Shown here: in pieces, positions 1 through 9,100 of the stretch
Position numbering within the stretch: position 1 is the stretch's first letter
Layout: every line of letters begins with the position of its first letter
Assembly: GCF_014642655.1 (NCBI RefSeq)
Contig: NZ_BMIR01000023.1
Coordinates: 1-53,990, forward strand
Direction: 5' to 3'
Origin: Pullulanibacillus camelliae
GTDB taxonomy: Bacteria > Bacillota > Bacilli > Bacillales > Sporolactobacillaceae
DNA length: 53,990 nucleotides
Translations under genes and position numbers: made by a program
The notes under the pieces: model-generated
Told to the model about the DNA's origin: nothing
The model's database searches: none
Seen by the model: the letters and a program-made list of their open reading frames with translations, nothing else

Positions 1-1
1 G

Positions 2-73
2 GAACCAAGCGAAGACATTCGCGCGGTAGCTGGAAAAGCGTACAAATTTAGAGTGCCAGAAATACTGGGATGA
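2..73 (+). CDS. 3' end of an unidentified gene (partial)
   Basis: A reading frame is open from the first bases to a TGA at 71-73 and would encode 23 C-terminal residues ending VPEILG. The window cuts off the rest. I do not recognise the family from so short a tail, and no terminator is obvious before the Fur box, so it may not be coding at all. Confidence 0.35.
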   Translation, partial: EPSEDIRAVAGKAYKFRVPEILG

Positions 74-155
74 ATAGGGTACCGAGAAAAGTTTGACACA
101 AACAATAAGCATTCGGAGATTGAATCCTATGTCTCTTAAGGTTATACTTAATAAC

Positions 156-170
156 TGATAATGATTATTA
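156..170 (+). promoter_or_regulatory. Fur box upstream of the siderophore importer
   Basis: TGATAATGATTATTA differs from the Bacillus 7-1-7 Fur box (TGATAATNATTATCA) at one defined position. The AT-rich ATTATT run continues just downstream and may extend the site. It lies about 60 bp before the first permease start, so iron-replete repression of the whole importer operon is expected. Confidence 0.85.
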
Positions 171-231
171 TTATTATAAGACTATCATACTATAAATCTC
201 ATATTTTTTAAGTGAAGGGATCAGCAGGACT

Positions 232-1281
232 ATGACTTATAGAAAGAAAGACAGGGCGCCAAGTAAAATTGATGAACAAAAGAAACATAAGCCCATAAAT
301 AGTCTCGTTGTCATCGTCTTAGGACTCGTTGCCTTGCTTTTTGCTTTTGGTTTCTCCGTCGCTTATGGGGCAGCTGATATACAACTCAGTACGGTTTGGA
401 AAGCAATCGTTGCCTTCAATCCTGATATTTCTACGCATCAAGTCATCCGCGAAATAAGAATCCCTAGGTCTTTAGCCGCTGTGTTAGTGGGGGCCTTTTT
501 AGCAGTTGCCGGAACCATCATGCAAGGACTCACGCAAAATCCGCTGGCTTCACCGTCCATCATGGGTGTTACGGATGGGGCTGCCTTTGCGATTGTCTTA
601 GTTCTGGCCTTTGCCTCCAGCCCTTCCAATTTCGTTATATCCTTAATTGCTTTTATCGGAGCGGGAATGGGGGTTGCATTGGTTTTCGCCATTGGAGCTT
701 TATCCAAAAGTGGCTTAACTCCTGTCAAGCTCACCTTGGCTGGGGTTGCTGTAGGAACGTTGCTGCGATCAATCTCATCAGCCATCGCCTTACAGAAGGA
801 TGTCGCTAAGAACATGAGCTTTTGGTATGCGGGAGGCTTAGATGGCACAACCTGGACGAGTATTCATATATTAATAGTAGCTGGCTTCATCGGCTTCCTC
901 TTAGCTGGCTTCATTGCCCATTCGATGACTTTATTAAGTCTGGGTGATGAAGTGTCTACAGGGCTTGGTCAAAACACAACGGTAGTCAAAGTCATTGGCG
1001 CCATTGTCGTCCTCGTTCTTACCGGCTCAGCCGTGGCTGTTGCCGGAACAGTAGGGTTTATCGGACTTGTCGTGCCACATATCACGCGCTTTTTGATTGG
1101 TCACGATTATCGCACACTTCTCCCGGCATCTGCAGTGCTCGGTAGCCTGCTGCTGGTCCTTTCTGACTTAGTGGCACGAATGATCAATAACCCCTACGAA
1201 ACACCTGTGGGAGCTATCACAGCAGCGATTGGAGTTCCATTTTTCTTATACCTCGCTCGCAGTGAGAGGAGGGGATTATGA
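232..1281 (+). CDS. FecCD-family iron-siderophore ABC permease (YfiZ-like)
   Basis: Polytopic inner-membrane subunit of an iron(III)-siderophore importer, 349 residues, normal for the BtuC/FecCD family. The first membrane span follows a lysine-rich N-terminus (about residues 25-45). The family hallmark IRIPRSLAAVLVGAFLAVAG lies near residues 75-95, followed by QNPLASPSIMGV, and the C-terminal GFIGLVVPHITR loop near 270-282 is where the ATPase couples. It overlaps the next permease by ATGA, so the two should form a heterodimer. No substrate-binding lipoprotein lies beside it, as for B. subtilis yfiZ-yfhA-yusV where the parts are dispersed. The substrate is inferred only to be a siderophore; hydroxamate or citrate types are both possible. 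Confidence 0.88.
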   Translation: MTYRKKDRAPSKIDEQKKHKPINSLVVIVLGLVALLFAFGFSVAYGAADIQLSTVWKAIVAFNPDISTHQVIREIRIPRSLAAVLVGAFLAVAGTIMQGLTQNPLASPSIMGVTDGAAFAIVLVLAFASSPSNFVISLIAFIGAGMGVALVFAIGALSKSGLTPVKLTLAGVAVGTLLRSISSAIALQKDVAKNMSFWYAGGLDGTTWTSIHILIVAGFIGFLLAGFIAHSMTLLSLGDEVSTGLGQNTTVVKVIGAIVVLVLTGSAVAVAGTVGFIGLVVPHITRFLIGHDYRTLLPASAVLGSLLLVLSDLVARMINNPYETPVGAITAAIGVPFFLYLARSERRGL

Positions 1282-2303
1282 TGGCAAAAGAAAAGGGCGT
1301 AAAAAAAAGCCGTTATACCCAACTCATTATTCTGCTCGTGGTCCTCATCTTGGTCGTCTTTTTTGTAAGTCTAAATTTAGGGGCGATTCGCATTGCACCG
1401 CTTAATGTTATGAAGACGCTCATAGGGTTAGGGTCGTCTCAGGATCAACTGGTCCTATTTGATTTCCGTCTACCTGAGATTATCCTTGCTTTACTTATTG
1501 GTGCAGGGCTCGCCGTTTCAGGGGCTGTTCTACAAAGCGTGACACGCAATGAACTCGCTGATCCAGGCATCATTGGCATCAACGCTGGTGCAGGTTTTGC
1601 CGTTGTGCTCTTTATTTTCCTTTTTGATAAAAGCATGAGCAGTACCAATTTTCTCACTATCTTTGCCATGCCATTATTTGCCTTATTAGGGGCACTACTT
1701 GCCGCTTTCATCATTTATACTTTGGCTTGGAAAAAGGGGATTAGTCCCGTTCGCCTCATCCTTGTTGGAATTGGTGTCAATGCCGGTTTTGGAGCGGGTA
1801 TTACTATTTTCCAATTAAAGATGGCCCCACAGGATTTCACTAAAGCGACCGTATGGCTAGCGGGCGATATTTGGGCCAACAATTGGTTATATGTGTTATC
1901 CTTATTACCATGGATTATTATTCTCATACCCTATGTTATCTATAAAGCGCACAGCTTAAATGTCCTTAATCTTGGTGATCACTTGGCCATTGGCCTGGGC
2001 ACCAGCGTTGAAAGAGAACGGCGGCTCTTGCTTATTCTGGCAGTAAGTTTGGCTGGATTTTGTGTGGCCTTAGGTGGTGGAATTGCCTTTTTAGGATTAG
2101 TCACACCACACATTGCCAGGCGACTGATTGGCCCGAAGCACGAGCTACTCTTACCAGTCAGTACACTCTTGGGTGCTTTGCTGCTGTTGCTTGCCGATAC
2201 GATCGGAAACAACATCTTCTCACCAACAGAAGTCCCTGTTGGTATCGTTGTCGCTGTCTTAAGTGCGCCGTATTTTATTTACTTACTGATGAAAACCGAT
2301 TGA
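1278..2303 (+). CDS. FecCD-family iron-siderophore ABC permease (YfhA-like)
   Basis: Second permease of the heterodimer, 341 residues. FRLPEIILALLIGAGLAVSG (about 62-82) and the C-terminal GIAFLGLVTPHIARRLIG loop (about 268-285) are the family landmarks. The start ATG at 1278 overlaps the previous stop and is preceded by GAGAGGAGGGG. An ATG three bases downstream is equally possible. The partner is the preceding permease, with energy supplied by the ATPase 13 bp downstream. Confidence 0.88.
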   Translation: MMAKEKGVKKSRYTQLIILLVVLILVVFFVSLNLGAIRIAPLNVMKTLIGLGSSQDQLVLFDFRLPEIILALLIGAGLAVSGAVLQSVTRNELADPGIIGINAGAGFAVVLFIFLFDKSMSSTNFLTIFAMPLFALLGALLAAFIIYTLAWKKGISPVRLILVGIGVNAGFGAGITIFQLKMAPQDFTKATVWLAGDIWANNWLYVLSLLPWIIILIPYVIYKAHSLNVLNLGDHLAIGLGTSVERERRLLLILAVSLAGFCVALGGGIAFLGLVTPHIARRLIGPKHELLLPVSTLLGALLLLLADTIGNNIFSPTEVPVGIVVAVLSAPYFIYLLMKTD

Positions 2304-2316
2304 GGGAGAGATTCGC

Positions 2317-3123
2317 TTGGTCACACTATCTACACAACAGTTACAAGTAGGCTATGGTGACAAGGTCATCATACAAGATTTATCACTCCATATCCCTGAA
2401 GGTGAAATCACCTGTATTATTGGTCCAAACGGTTGTGGAAAATCCACATTATTAAAAACGTTAGCGAGGATTCAGCGCGCAAAATCCGGCTCGATTTTTC
2501 TTGATGGGAAGGCCATACAAGATATTCCGACAAAGGAAATTGCGAAACAAATGGCTATCCTTCCGCAAACACCAGGGGCACCCAATGGGTTAACGGTCTA
2601 TGAACTCGTTTCCTTTGGTCGTTCACCTTATAAAAAAGGCTACGGAAAACTGACTAATAAGGACCGCGACGTCATTGAATGGGCGCTTGAAGTGACGGGA
2701 ACAGATGAATTCCGGGATCAGGCCATTGATGCCCTGTCAGGTGGTCAAAGACAACGTGCCTGGATCGCAATGGCCATTGCTCAGGAAACCGAGCTCCTCA
2801 TGCTAGATGAGCCAACAACTTATCTCGATCTCGCCCATCAGCTTGAGGTCCTTAAGCTCCTCGAACGCTTGAATAAAGAAGAGCAGCGCACCATTGTGAT
2901 GGTTATTCACGATTTGAACCATGCCGCTCGTTTTTCCAATTATATGGTGGCTATGAATAGTGGCGCCATCATCAAAGAAGGGACACCTTTTGATGTCATG
3001 ACGCCTGAAAACCTCAGACACGTCTTTAATATTGAGGCTGACATCATTCAAGATCCAAAATCAGGAAAACCTGTCTGCCTGTCCTATGACCTCATTGAAC
3101 AAAAGACATTGGTCAAAAAATAA
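2317..3123 (+). CDS. Iron-siderophore ABC transporter ATPase (YusV/FepC-like)
   Basis: Cytoplasmic ATPase of the siderophore importer, 268 residues. Walker A GPNGCGKS is at 36-43, the Q-loop near Q84, signature LSGGQ at 140-144, Walker B LLMLDEPT at 160-167 and the switch histidine at H198. It starts at TTG 2317, the only start with a good ribosome site (GAGGGAGAG, 2302-2310). It is the last gene of the Fur-controlled operon and is followed by a strong terminator. The sequence resembles B. subtilis YusV, which serves several siderophore permeases. Confidence 0.9.
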   Translation: MVTLSTQQLQVGYGDKVIIQDLSLHIPEGEITCIIGPNGCGKSTLLKTLARIQRAKSGSIFLDGKAIQDIPTKEIAKQMAILPQTPGAPNGLTVYELVSFGRSPYKKGYGKLTNKDRDVIEWALEVTGTDEFRDQAIDALSGGQRQRAWIAMAIAQETELLMLDEPTTYLDLAHQLEVLKLLERLNKEEQRTIVMVIHDLNHAARFSNYMVAMNSGAIIKEGTPFDVMTPENLRHVFNIEADIIQDPKSGKPVCLSYDLIEQKTLVKK

Positions 3124-3136
3124 GCCGGTTGAAGCT

Positions 3137-3176
3137 AAAAGAGAACAACCCTCTGATGGATTTGTTCTCTTTTTCT
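3137..3176 (+). terminator. Rho-independent terminator of the iron-importer operon
   Basis: AAAAGAGAACAA (3137-3148) pairs with TTGTTCTCTTTT (3162-3173) and runs straight into a U-tract. Confidence 0.85.
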
Positions 3177-3286
3177 GCATTCTAAAGGCACTTGCCTTGC
3201 GAGCAGATTGGCACAAGTTCCGATGTCTATAAAGGTGCATCGTCCCGTTGACCTTTCCGCCATAAACCGCTACAATCAGTGACAGA

Positions 3287-4705
3287 TTGTCTTTTAAAGA
3301 ATGGGTGTTAAGTTTGAAAGGGATTTTATTTAGGAAAAAGCCTGTTGAGCATCTGCTCAATAACCAGGCTAGCACGCAATTCAAGAAAACATTAGGGGCT
3401 TTTGACCTTGTCCTGCTTGGAGTTGGTGCCATTGTAGGCACAGGTATATTCATCCTTCCAGGAACAGTGGCCGCAGGGTATTCGGGCCCTGCCATTGTTT
3501 TTTCCTTTATTCTCGCTGCTGTTGTTTGCTCTTTAGCAGGCATGTGTTTTTCAGAATTTTCTTCATCCGTCCCCGTGACGGGGAGTGCTTATACGTATGG
3601 GTATATTGTCTTTGGAGAATTAACCGCTTGGTTTGTGGGCTGGGCCTTGCTATTAGAATATGGCTTAGCTGTTGCTTCCGTTGCAGCAGGATGGGCTTCT
3701 TATCTCAATTCATTATTGGCTGGATTTCATCTCATGCTTCCAAAGGCCGTTTCTGGTCCCTTTAATCCAGCTGATGGGACATATTTAAATGTTCCTGCTA
3801 TGATCATCATCTTTATCCTTGCTTTTTTATTAACTCTAGGCATCCGAGAATCGACGAACTTCAATACATTGATGGTCATCATTAAAATAGGTGTGATTCT
3901 TTTATTCATCGGTGTCGGTATTTTTTATGTTAAGCCAGAGCATTGGCACCCCTTTATGCCCTTTGGAGTAGGCGGAGTTGTGAATGGTGCCGCCCTTGTA
4001 TTTTTTGCGTATCTTGGGTTTGATGCAGTGTCATCAGCAGCGGAAGAGGTCAAGAATCCACAGCGGAACATGCCCATTGGTATCATTGGTTCCCTACTGA
4101 TTTGTACATTGCTTTACGTCGCCGTATCACTTGTACTTACGGGAATTACACCTTATGCACATCTCAATGTCAATGATCCCGTTACTTTTGCTATGAAGCT
4201 CGTACATCAGGATTGGATCGCAGGCATCATTTCGCTTGGCGCGATTATTGGGATGATCACCGTTATCCTCGTGATGCTATATGGAGGGACCCGACTGCTT
4301 TACGCTATTGGACGCGATGGCTTGCTTCCGAAAAGCATGTGCGAGCTGAGCAAGAAACACCAAACCCCTGTTAAAAACACTTGGACGTTTGCTCTGCTTG
4401 CCGCAATTTGTGCAGGGGTCGTTCCCTTATCAAAATTAGCAGAATTAGTGAACATGGGAACCTTGCTTGCTTTTACCATTGTCTCAATTGGGATTATCTA
4501 TTTAAGGAAAAATAAGAACATCCCCACAGGTGGTTTTAAAGTTCCCTTATTTCCGATCTTACCAATTTGCTCATTTCTTCTATGCATCTTTTTAATCACC
4601 CAGCTTTCACTTCAAACATGGGTAGCCTGCGGCATTTGGTTTATTTTTGGGCTCATTGTCTACTTCATGTACGGAAGAAAGCATAGTTTAATGAACAGAT
4701 CTTAA
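3287..4705 (+). CDS. APC-family amino acid permease (YfnA/BcaP type)
   Basis: Twelve-span amino acid/proton symporter of the cationic amino acid transporter branch, up to 472 residues. GVGAIVGTGIFILPG (about 46-60) is the substrate-binding unwound helix 1, and the conserved GRDGLLPK loop is near 333-340. The closest families are YfnA and the branched-chain permease BcaP (YhdG) of B. subtilis, so the substrate is probably a neutral or branched-chain amino acid, by inference. The start is uncertain: TTG 3287, GTG 3305 and TTG 3314 are all in frame and none has a strong ribosome site. Starting at 3314 gives an N-terminus MKGILFRKKP most like relatives. Confidence 0.85.
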   Translation: MSFKEWVLSLKGILFRKKPVEHLLNNQASTQFKKTLGAFDLVLLGVGAIVGTGIFILPGTVAAGYSGPAIVFSFILAAVVCSLAGMCFSEFSSSVPVTGSAYTYGYIVFGELTAWFVGWALLLEYGLAVASVAAGWASYLNSLLAGFHLMLPKAVSGPFNPADGTYLNVPAMIIIFILAFLLTLGIRESTNFNTLMVIIKIGVILLFIGVGIFYVKPEHWHPFMPFGVGGVVNGAALVFFAYLGFDAVSSAAEEVKNPQRNMPIGIIGSLLICTLLYVAVSLVLTGITPYAHLNVNDPVTFAMKLVHQDWIAGIISLGAIIGMITVILVMLYGGTRLLYAIGRDGLLPKSMCELSKKHQTPVKNTWTFALLAAICAGVVPLSKLAELVNMGTLLAFTIVSIGIIYLRKNKNIPTGGFKVPLFPILPICSFLLCIFLITQLSLQTWVACGIWFIFGLIVYFMYGRKHSLMNRS

Positions 4706-4711
4706 AAGGAT

Positions 4712-4750
4712 AAAAGCGTAGTGTCATAATGACGAGCTACGCTTTTTTGT
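4712..4750 (+). terminator. Shared terminator between convergent permease genes
   Basis: AAAAGCGTAG (4712-4721) pairs with CTACGCTTTT (4738-4747). T-runs on one side and A-runs on the other make it usable in both directions, for the permease ending at 4705 and the opposite one ending at 4763. Confidence 0.8.
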
Positions 4751-4762
4751 TCATATGCTTGT

Positions 4763-6136
4763 TTAATCGATCGCTTTCGTCGACCTTTTTCTTAAAATGA
4801 AATAGGCAAAAATAAGAATGAGAAACCAAACCGGTGTGACAAATAGTGCAATACGCGTGTCTGCCGAAAATGCTAATACAACGATAATAAAAACAAAGAA
4901 AGCTAGAATCAACCAATTCATCACGGGAGCAAATGGCATTTTAAAGGTGTTCTGACTGGCCTCAACCGGCTTCAATTGACGAAACCTAAGATGAGCAATT
5001 AATATCATGGCCCAAACCCAAATGAAGCAAATCGTTGAAATGCTTGTGACTAGGGTAAAAACCTGTTCAGGCAAAAGATAATTTAACAGCACGCCTACCA
5101 ATAACACAAGGGTTGAAAAAAGCAACGCTGGAGCAGGTACATTTCTTTTATTTAAAGTCTTTAATTGACGCGGCGCCTTGCCTTGGTCGGCTAGCGTATA
5201 GGCCATTCGACTTGTACTGAAAATCCCACTGTTACAAGAGGAAGCCGCTGAGGTGATGACAACGAAATTAATAATCCCCGCAGCGATTGGAATTCCAATC
5301 AAGGAAAAGACTCTCACAAATGGACTTTGCGCTGGGTCTAGCCCATTCCAAGGATAAATGGACATGATAACAAATAATGCTCCAATGTAAAAAATTAAAA
5401 TACGGATAGGGATTTGATTGATGGCTTTAGGTATTGTTCGCCCTGGGTCAACAGCCTCACCTGCTGTCACACCAACAAGCTCAATCCCCACAAAAGAAAA
5501 GACAACCATTTGGAAGGAAAGAACAAATCCAGATACTCCATTTGGGAAAAAACCGCCATAGCTCCAAAGGTTAGAAAAGGAAGCCGCTGCCCCATTTCCT
5601 TCAAAGCCCATGAAAACTAGGATAAAACCAATGATAATCAATGCCAGGATAGTCACAATCTTAATCAACGCAAACCAAAATTCGATCTCACCAAAGGCTT
5701 TTACCGTCGCCAAGTTAATAAGAAGCAAAATAAGCACACAGGCAAGAGCGGGCAACCATTGCGGTACACCTGGTATCCAATATTTCATATAAACACCTAT
5801 AGCCGTGATTTCAGCAATGCCTGTAGCAATCCAACAAAACCAATACGTCCAGCCCGTTATAAACCCTGCCCACGGACCAATAAACTGTTCGGCAAAATCA
5901 GCAAACGAGCCTGTTGACGATTGATAAACGAGTAGTTCACCTAATGCCCGCATCATGAAAAAAAGAGCGACACCTACAATAAGATAGACAAGCATAATCG
6001 ATGGCCCAGCAAGATGAATAGACTTCCCTGCACCAAGGAAAAGCCCTGTTCCAATGGCTCCACCGATCGCAATTAATTGAATGTGGCGGTTTTTCAACCC
6101 CCTTTCTAACGTCCTACCCTTTGTTTGTTCCCCCAT
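4763..6136 (-). CDS. D-serine/D-alanine/glycine-type amino acid permease (AapA/CycA-like)
   Basis: Amino acid:proton symporter with about 12 spans, 457 residues, amino acid transporter (AAT) branch of the APC superfamily. Helix-1 motif AIGGAIGTGLFLGAGKS is at 23-39. Family landmarks are FGEIEFWFALIKIVTI and the segment INFVVITSAASSCNSGIFST. These match CycA/AapA better than GABA or proline permeases, so D-alanine, D-serine and glycine are the likely substrates. The start ATG at 6136 has GAGGTG about nine bases upstream. It is a monocistronic unit facing the previous permease. Confidence 0.82.
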   Translation of the reverse strand: MGEQTKGRTLERGLKNRHIQLIAIGGAIGTGLFLGAGKSIHLAGPSIMLVYLIVGVALFFMMRALGELLVYQSSTGSFADFAEQFIGPWAGFITGWTYWFCWIATGIAEITAIGVYMKYWIPGVPQWLPALACVLILLLINLATVKAFGEIEFWFALIKIVTILALIIIGFILVFMGFEGNGAAASFSNLWSYGGFFPNGVSGFVLSFQMVVFSFVGIELVGVTAGEAVDPGRTIPKAINQIPIRILIFYIGALFVIMSIYPWNGLDPAQSPFVRVFSLIGIPIAAGIINFVVITSAASSCNSGIFSTSRMAYTLADQGKAPRQLKTLNKRNVPAPALLFSTLVLLVGVLLNYLLPEQVFTLVTSISTICFIWVWAMILIAHLRFRQLKPVEASQNTFKMPFAPVMNWLILAFFVFIIVVLAFSADTRIALFVTPVWFLILIFAYFILRKRSTKAID

Positions 6137-6356
6137 TATGTATGCACCTCACCTCTCTAGCAAAAGCGTGATCACTTTGCCTCACATGTCACATAATACT
6201 CCACCATGCCTCCCTCTCTCGATGACACGATAGACACTATGAGCCCGAAAATAATATCCCTTATCATTATATACAGAAAAAGTGACCCCTAACAGTTCCA
6301 CACCAGCAAAAAGATAAGCCTGAGCCGGCTTACAAAGAAGATAAAGAAAACTTAAC

Positions 6357-6424
6357 CTTCATCGTTTCAAGCACTCCTGATGTGATTATAATACAATCAC
6401 ATATTAGGGGTGCAAAACGTCAGT
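6357..6424 (+). repeat. Partial copy of a ~130-bp dispersed repeat (family 2)
   Basis: ACTCCTGATGTGATTATAAT followed by ACAATCACATATTAGGGGTGC reproduces the first half of the copy at 6636-6770, including its internal GATTGTG-type inverted repeat. The second half is missing. Confidence 0.5.
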
Positions 6425-6445
6425 AAGGATATCAATTTGCTAGTA

Positions 6446-6618
6446 TGAGAAAAACCAGACGAAAAGCAGGCGCGAGACTCCTGCGGGAAGTGGGAGATCG
6501 ATAAGACCTTAGCAGTGCGAAGGCGCGAGGTGGCTTACCACTCCCCCGCGGAAAGCGAGCGGCCTAAAGCGGAAATCCGCACCACCGTCCTCACGACCAG
6601 AAATTTTATACTTTTTTT
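6446..6618 (+). repeat. Dispersed repeat family 1, copy A (internally deleted)
   Basis: It begins GAGAAAAACCAGACGAAAAGC and ends CCAGAAATTTTATACTTT like the longer copies near 18.6, 22.9 and 50.9 kb. It lacks their central ~130 bp with the GAACAC/GTGTTC hairpin and joins directly to CTCCTGCGGGAAGTGGGAG. Shared core blocks are ACCTTAGCAGTGCGAAGGCG and GCGGAAAGCGAGCGGCC. The composition is GC-richer than the flanks. It resembles the long intergenic repeats common in Bacillaceae genomes. Confidence 0.8.
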
Positions 6619-6635
6619 CTTTTTAGAAAACTTTG

Positions 6636-6770
6636 CTTGCACCACTTCGCTGGTACTCCTGATGTGATTTTTGCACATCACACACTTAGGGTGCCCGCAA
6701 GCCTCAGGTGGCGATAGTCAAAGCCCGACTTATACTATCTCTTTATGAGCGTCAGCGAAGTTATAAATTC
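6636..6770 (+). repeat. Dispersed repeat family 2, full copy
   Basis: The unit runs from the CTGGTACTCCTGATGTGAT block to GAGCGTCAGCGAAGTTAT. It contains an inverted repeat, GATGTGAT facing ACATCAC, and the block CCTCAGGTGGCGATAGTCAA. Homologous copies are near 26,888-27,008 and 31,395-31,500. No reading frame is conserved. Confidence 0.6.
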
Positions 6771-6778
6771 TGATCCTC

Positions 6779-6807
6779 AAAAAAAGGAGCCCCTTTAAAA
6801 GGCTCCC
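6779..6807 (-). terminator. Terminator downstream of the drrAB-like operon
   Basis: Read on the minus strand, GGAGCC pairs with GGCTCC (6786-6791 with 6801-6806) and is followed by seven U residues. It lies about 190 bp after the permease stop at 6994. Confidence 0.75.
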
Positions 6808-6993
6808 GCTTATAAACTCTCATATTCAAAACAGTAAACTGTCAAGCTTGTGAGAGCAAGCATTCTCTATTAATCAGACTGGGGCAGACAGTCTACTCAT
6901 AAAAAAGCCAGCACATTCACAATGTCCTTTTAAAAGCTTATATCGTTCGGTATTCATGTCACCTCTTTTAGTTTTATCCCAGCTTCTCTCTAT

Positions 6994-7809
6994 TTATGTG
7001 CGACGCATATAGGCGCGGACAGTGATAGGCGCGAAAATCACTACAATAACGGCAGCACCAATCAGGGAAATACTAAAGTCCCACCCAATGGTGCCTGAGT
7101 TTGCAAGATTGCGAACCGCCGTGACAAGGTGTGAAATCGGATTGATTTTAACAAACCATTGAAGCCAATTAGGCATTGTATTTGCTGGCACAAAAGCATT
7201 TGAAAGAAAGGTTAAAGGAAACAACACAATCATTGAAATCCCTTGAACACTCGATGCAGTACGGGCAATAACACCAAAAAAGGCAAAGATCCAGCTAATC
7301 GCCCATGCGCAAACGATGACGAGCAAACCAGCGAGAACCACATAGCCAAATCCCCCGTCTGGCCGATACCCCATGATATAACCCATGGTGAACGTCAATA
7401 CTGTCGCAATCGTGTAACGGATCGTATCCGCTAATAATGCACCCGACAATGGCGCAATCCGAGCTATCGGTAATGACTTGAAACGGTCAAATACTCCCTT
7501 ATCCATATCCTCCCGAAGCTGAACACCTGTCACGATAGATGTTGTGATCACGGTTTGAACAAGGATACCAGGAATAATAACAGGTAAATAGCTCTTGACA
7601 TCCCCCGAAATAGCCCCACCAAAGATGTAGGTAAACATAAGTGTAAATAAGATAGGCTGTAGCGTCACATCAAATAATTGCTCAGGTGTACGCTTAATCT
7701 TTAACAAGCCCCGATAAGCCATCGTTAAAGAATTTTGTAAGGATTGTTTAAAACTTGTGGTATTGCGCAGGCGCCGTTCAGAAACCGGCTTAATAGACGT
7801 AGAATTCAT
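6994..7809 (-). CDS. ABC-2 type export permease (DrrB/DaunB family)
   Basis: Membrane subunit of an exporter, 271 residues with six predicted spans after a cytoplasmic N-terminus of about 45 residues. The ABC-2 landmarks are a PILFTLMFTYIFGGA span near residue 51 and the C-terminal IVLFPLTFLSNAFVPANTMP segment followed by ISHLVTAVRNL. Its start overlaps the stop of the ATPase by four bases (ATGA). DrrAB systems export hydrophobic antibiotics or lipids; the substrate here is unknown. A terminator lies downstream. Confidence 0.88.
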   Translation of the reverse strand: MNSTSIKPVSERRLRNTTSFKQSLQNSLTMAYRGLLKIKRTPEQLFDVTLQPILFTLMFTYIFGGAISGDVKSYLPVIIPGILVQTVITTSIVTGVQLREDMDKGVFDRFKSLPIARIAPLSGALLADTIRYTIATVLTFTMGYIMGYRPDGGFGYVVLAGLLVIVCAWAISWIFAFFGVIARTASSVQGISMIVLFPLTFLSNAFVPANTMPNWLQWFVKINPISHLVTAVRNLANSGTIGWDFSISLIGAAVIVVIFAPITVRAYMRRT

Positions 7810-8816
7810 TGTGCTGCCTCCTTTACTTTCTCTGAATCTCCTTTGACCTCATCTTCCACGCCATGACCTGTGATCGTCAAAAAGACTTCATCTAAGGTGG
7901 GCTTTTGTACGCTCAATTCAGCAAGAGGAATTCCTGCGTCACGGAGAGCAATGAGTAGGTCAGTGACCCGATCAGCATCTGCCATTGGTGCAGTAATGAT
8001 CCCACCCTCTGCAGAAACTGCCGACTGAACTTCAAGTACTCTTTCAATCGTTTGACGTGCACGAGCAATGTCCTGAGCCTCTTGAATTCTCAACTGTAAT
8101 GAGGAATTGCCCACAGAGGTTTTTAATTCATCTACAGTGCCCTCAGCAACCACTTGACCACGATCAATGACGGCTATCCGATCGGCAAGCTCATCTGCTT
8201 CCTGCAAATACTGTGTGGTTAATAAAACGGTAGATCCGGTTTTAACCAAGCGACGAATCGTATCCCACATTTGGTTCCGTGTGCGTGGGTCTAGTCCTGT
8301 TGTTGGCTCATCTAAGAAAATGAGCGGAGGCTGGGCAATAAGACTCGCTGCCAAGTCCAAGCGCCGGCGCATCCCACCTGAAAAGTTTTTCAATGGACGC
8401 TTAGCAGCTTCAGTCAAACCAAATTCCTCCAGTAACTCGGCAGCCTTTTGACGTGCTTCAGAACGGCTTAACCCAAGAAGCCGAGAGAAAATCACTAAAT
8501 TCTCAGTAGCACTGAGTGCTTCATCAACAGAAGCATATTGTCCAGTCACCCCGATAATCTGGCGGACAATTTGCGCCTCTTTTACCACATCATGTCCAAA
8601 TATGCGCGCAGATCCGGCATCTGGTTTTAATAAAGTGGCCAGCATTCGAATCGTGGTTGTCTTGCCCGCTCCATTAGGACCCAGTACACCGTATATCGAT
8701 CCCGCGCGCACATTGAGGCTGACACCATCCACCGCGCGATTATTTCCAAAGGTTTTGACAAGCCCTTGAGCTTCAACAGCCCATTCCTCTGAAACGGTTC
8801 TTTGTTCATTACTCAT
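7806..8816 (-). CDS. Daunorubicin-resistance-type ABC ATPase (DrrA family)
   Basis: ATPase partner of the permease, 336 residues. Walker A GPNGAGKT is at 46-53, signature FSGGM at 145-149 and Walker B LIFLDEP at 165-171. The C-terminal ~90 residues form the extra domain (DUF4162-like) typical of DrrA and end with LDEVFLTITGHG. It starts at ATG 8816 and is the first gene of a two-gene operon. Self-protection or drug efflux is the family role; nothing nearby makes an antibiotic. Confidence 0.9.
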   Translation of the reverse strand: MSNEQRTVSEEWAVEAQGLVKTFGNNRAVDGVSLNVRAGSIYGVLGPNGAGKTTTIRMLATLLKPDAGSARIFGHDVVKEAQIVRQIIGVTGQYASVDEALSATENLVIFSRLLGLSRSEARQKAAELLEEFGLTEAAKRPLKNFSGGMRRRLDLAASLIAQPPLIFLDEPTTGLDPRTRNQMWDTIRRLVKTGSTVLLTTQYLQEADELADRIAVIDRGQVVAEGTVDELKTSVGNSSLQLRIQEAQDIARARQTIERVLEVQSAVSAEGGIITAPMADADRVTDLLIALRDAGIPLAELSVQKPTLDEVFLTITGHGVEDEVKGDSEKVKEAAQ

Positions 8817-8991
8817 CCGCTATTCCTCCTATTCTTTGCATCATTAACTATAATGAGAACATATACCTTTTAACATGAACGTCCGACGGGATTTCCCTCC
8901 GCCTTAGGTTGGATTTTTAAATTTTTTCAACAGCACCATTCCTTGATATACTGAGGATACAACAGCTTTGTGAACAGAGTATGAACTAAAG

Positions 8992-9018
8992 AAAAACACA
9001 GCCTCTTAGGCTGTGTTG
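8992..9018 (-). terminator. Terminator of the seven-gene Yyb-like ABC operon
   Basis: On the minus strand AACACAGCC pairs perfectly with GGCTGTGTT (8995-9003 with 9009-9017), then UUUUUC. It lies about 80 bp past the stop of the last operon gene. Confidence 0.8.
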
Positions 9019-9100
9019 GTAAGAGATGAGCTTCTGAACCTTACTTAGTATACATTTTATAAGGACTATTTACCTTTTAAACCTATTTGATTGATTAAAT

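Noticed and set aside
438-848. 136-codon minus-strand frame inside the first permease gene
   Set aside because: Antisense shadow of a clear FecCD gene; low-complexity composition and no ribosome site.
6137-6993. Insertion sequence or prophage remnant between permease and exporter genes
   Set aside because: No transposase or integrase fragment and no terminal inverted repeats; the region is explained by the two dispersed repeat families and a terminator.
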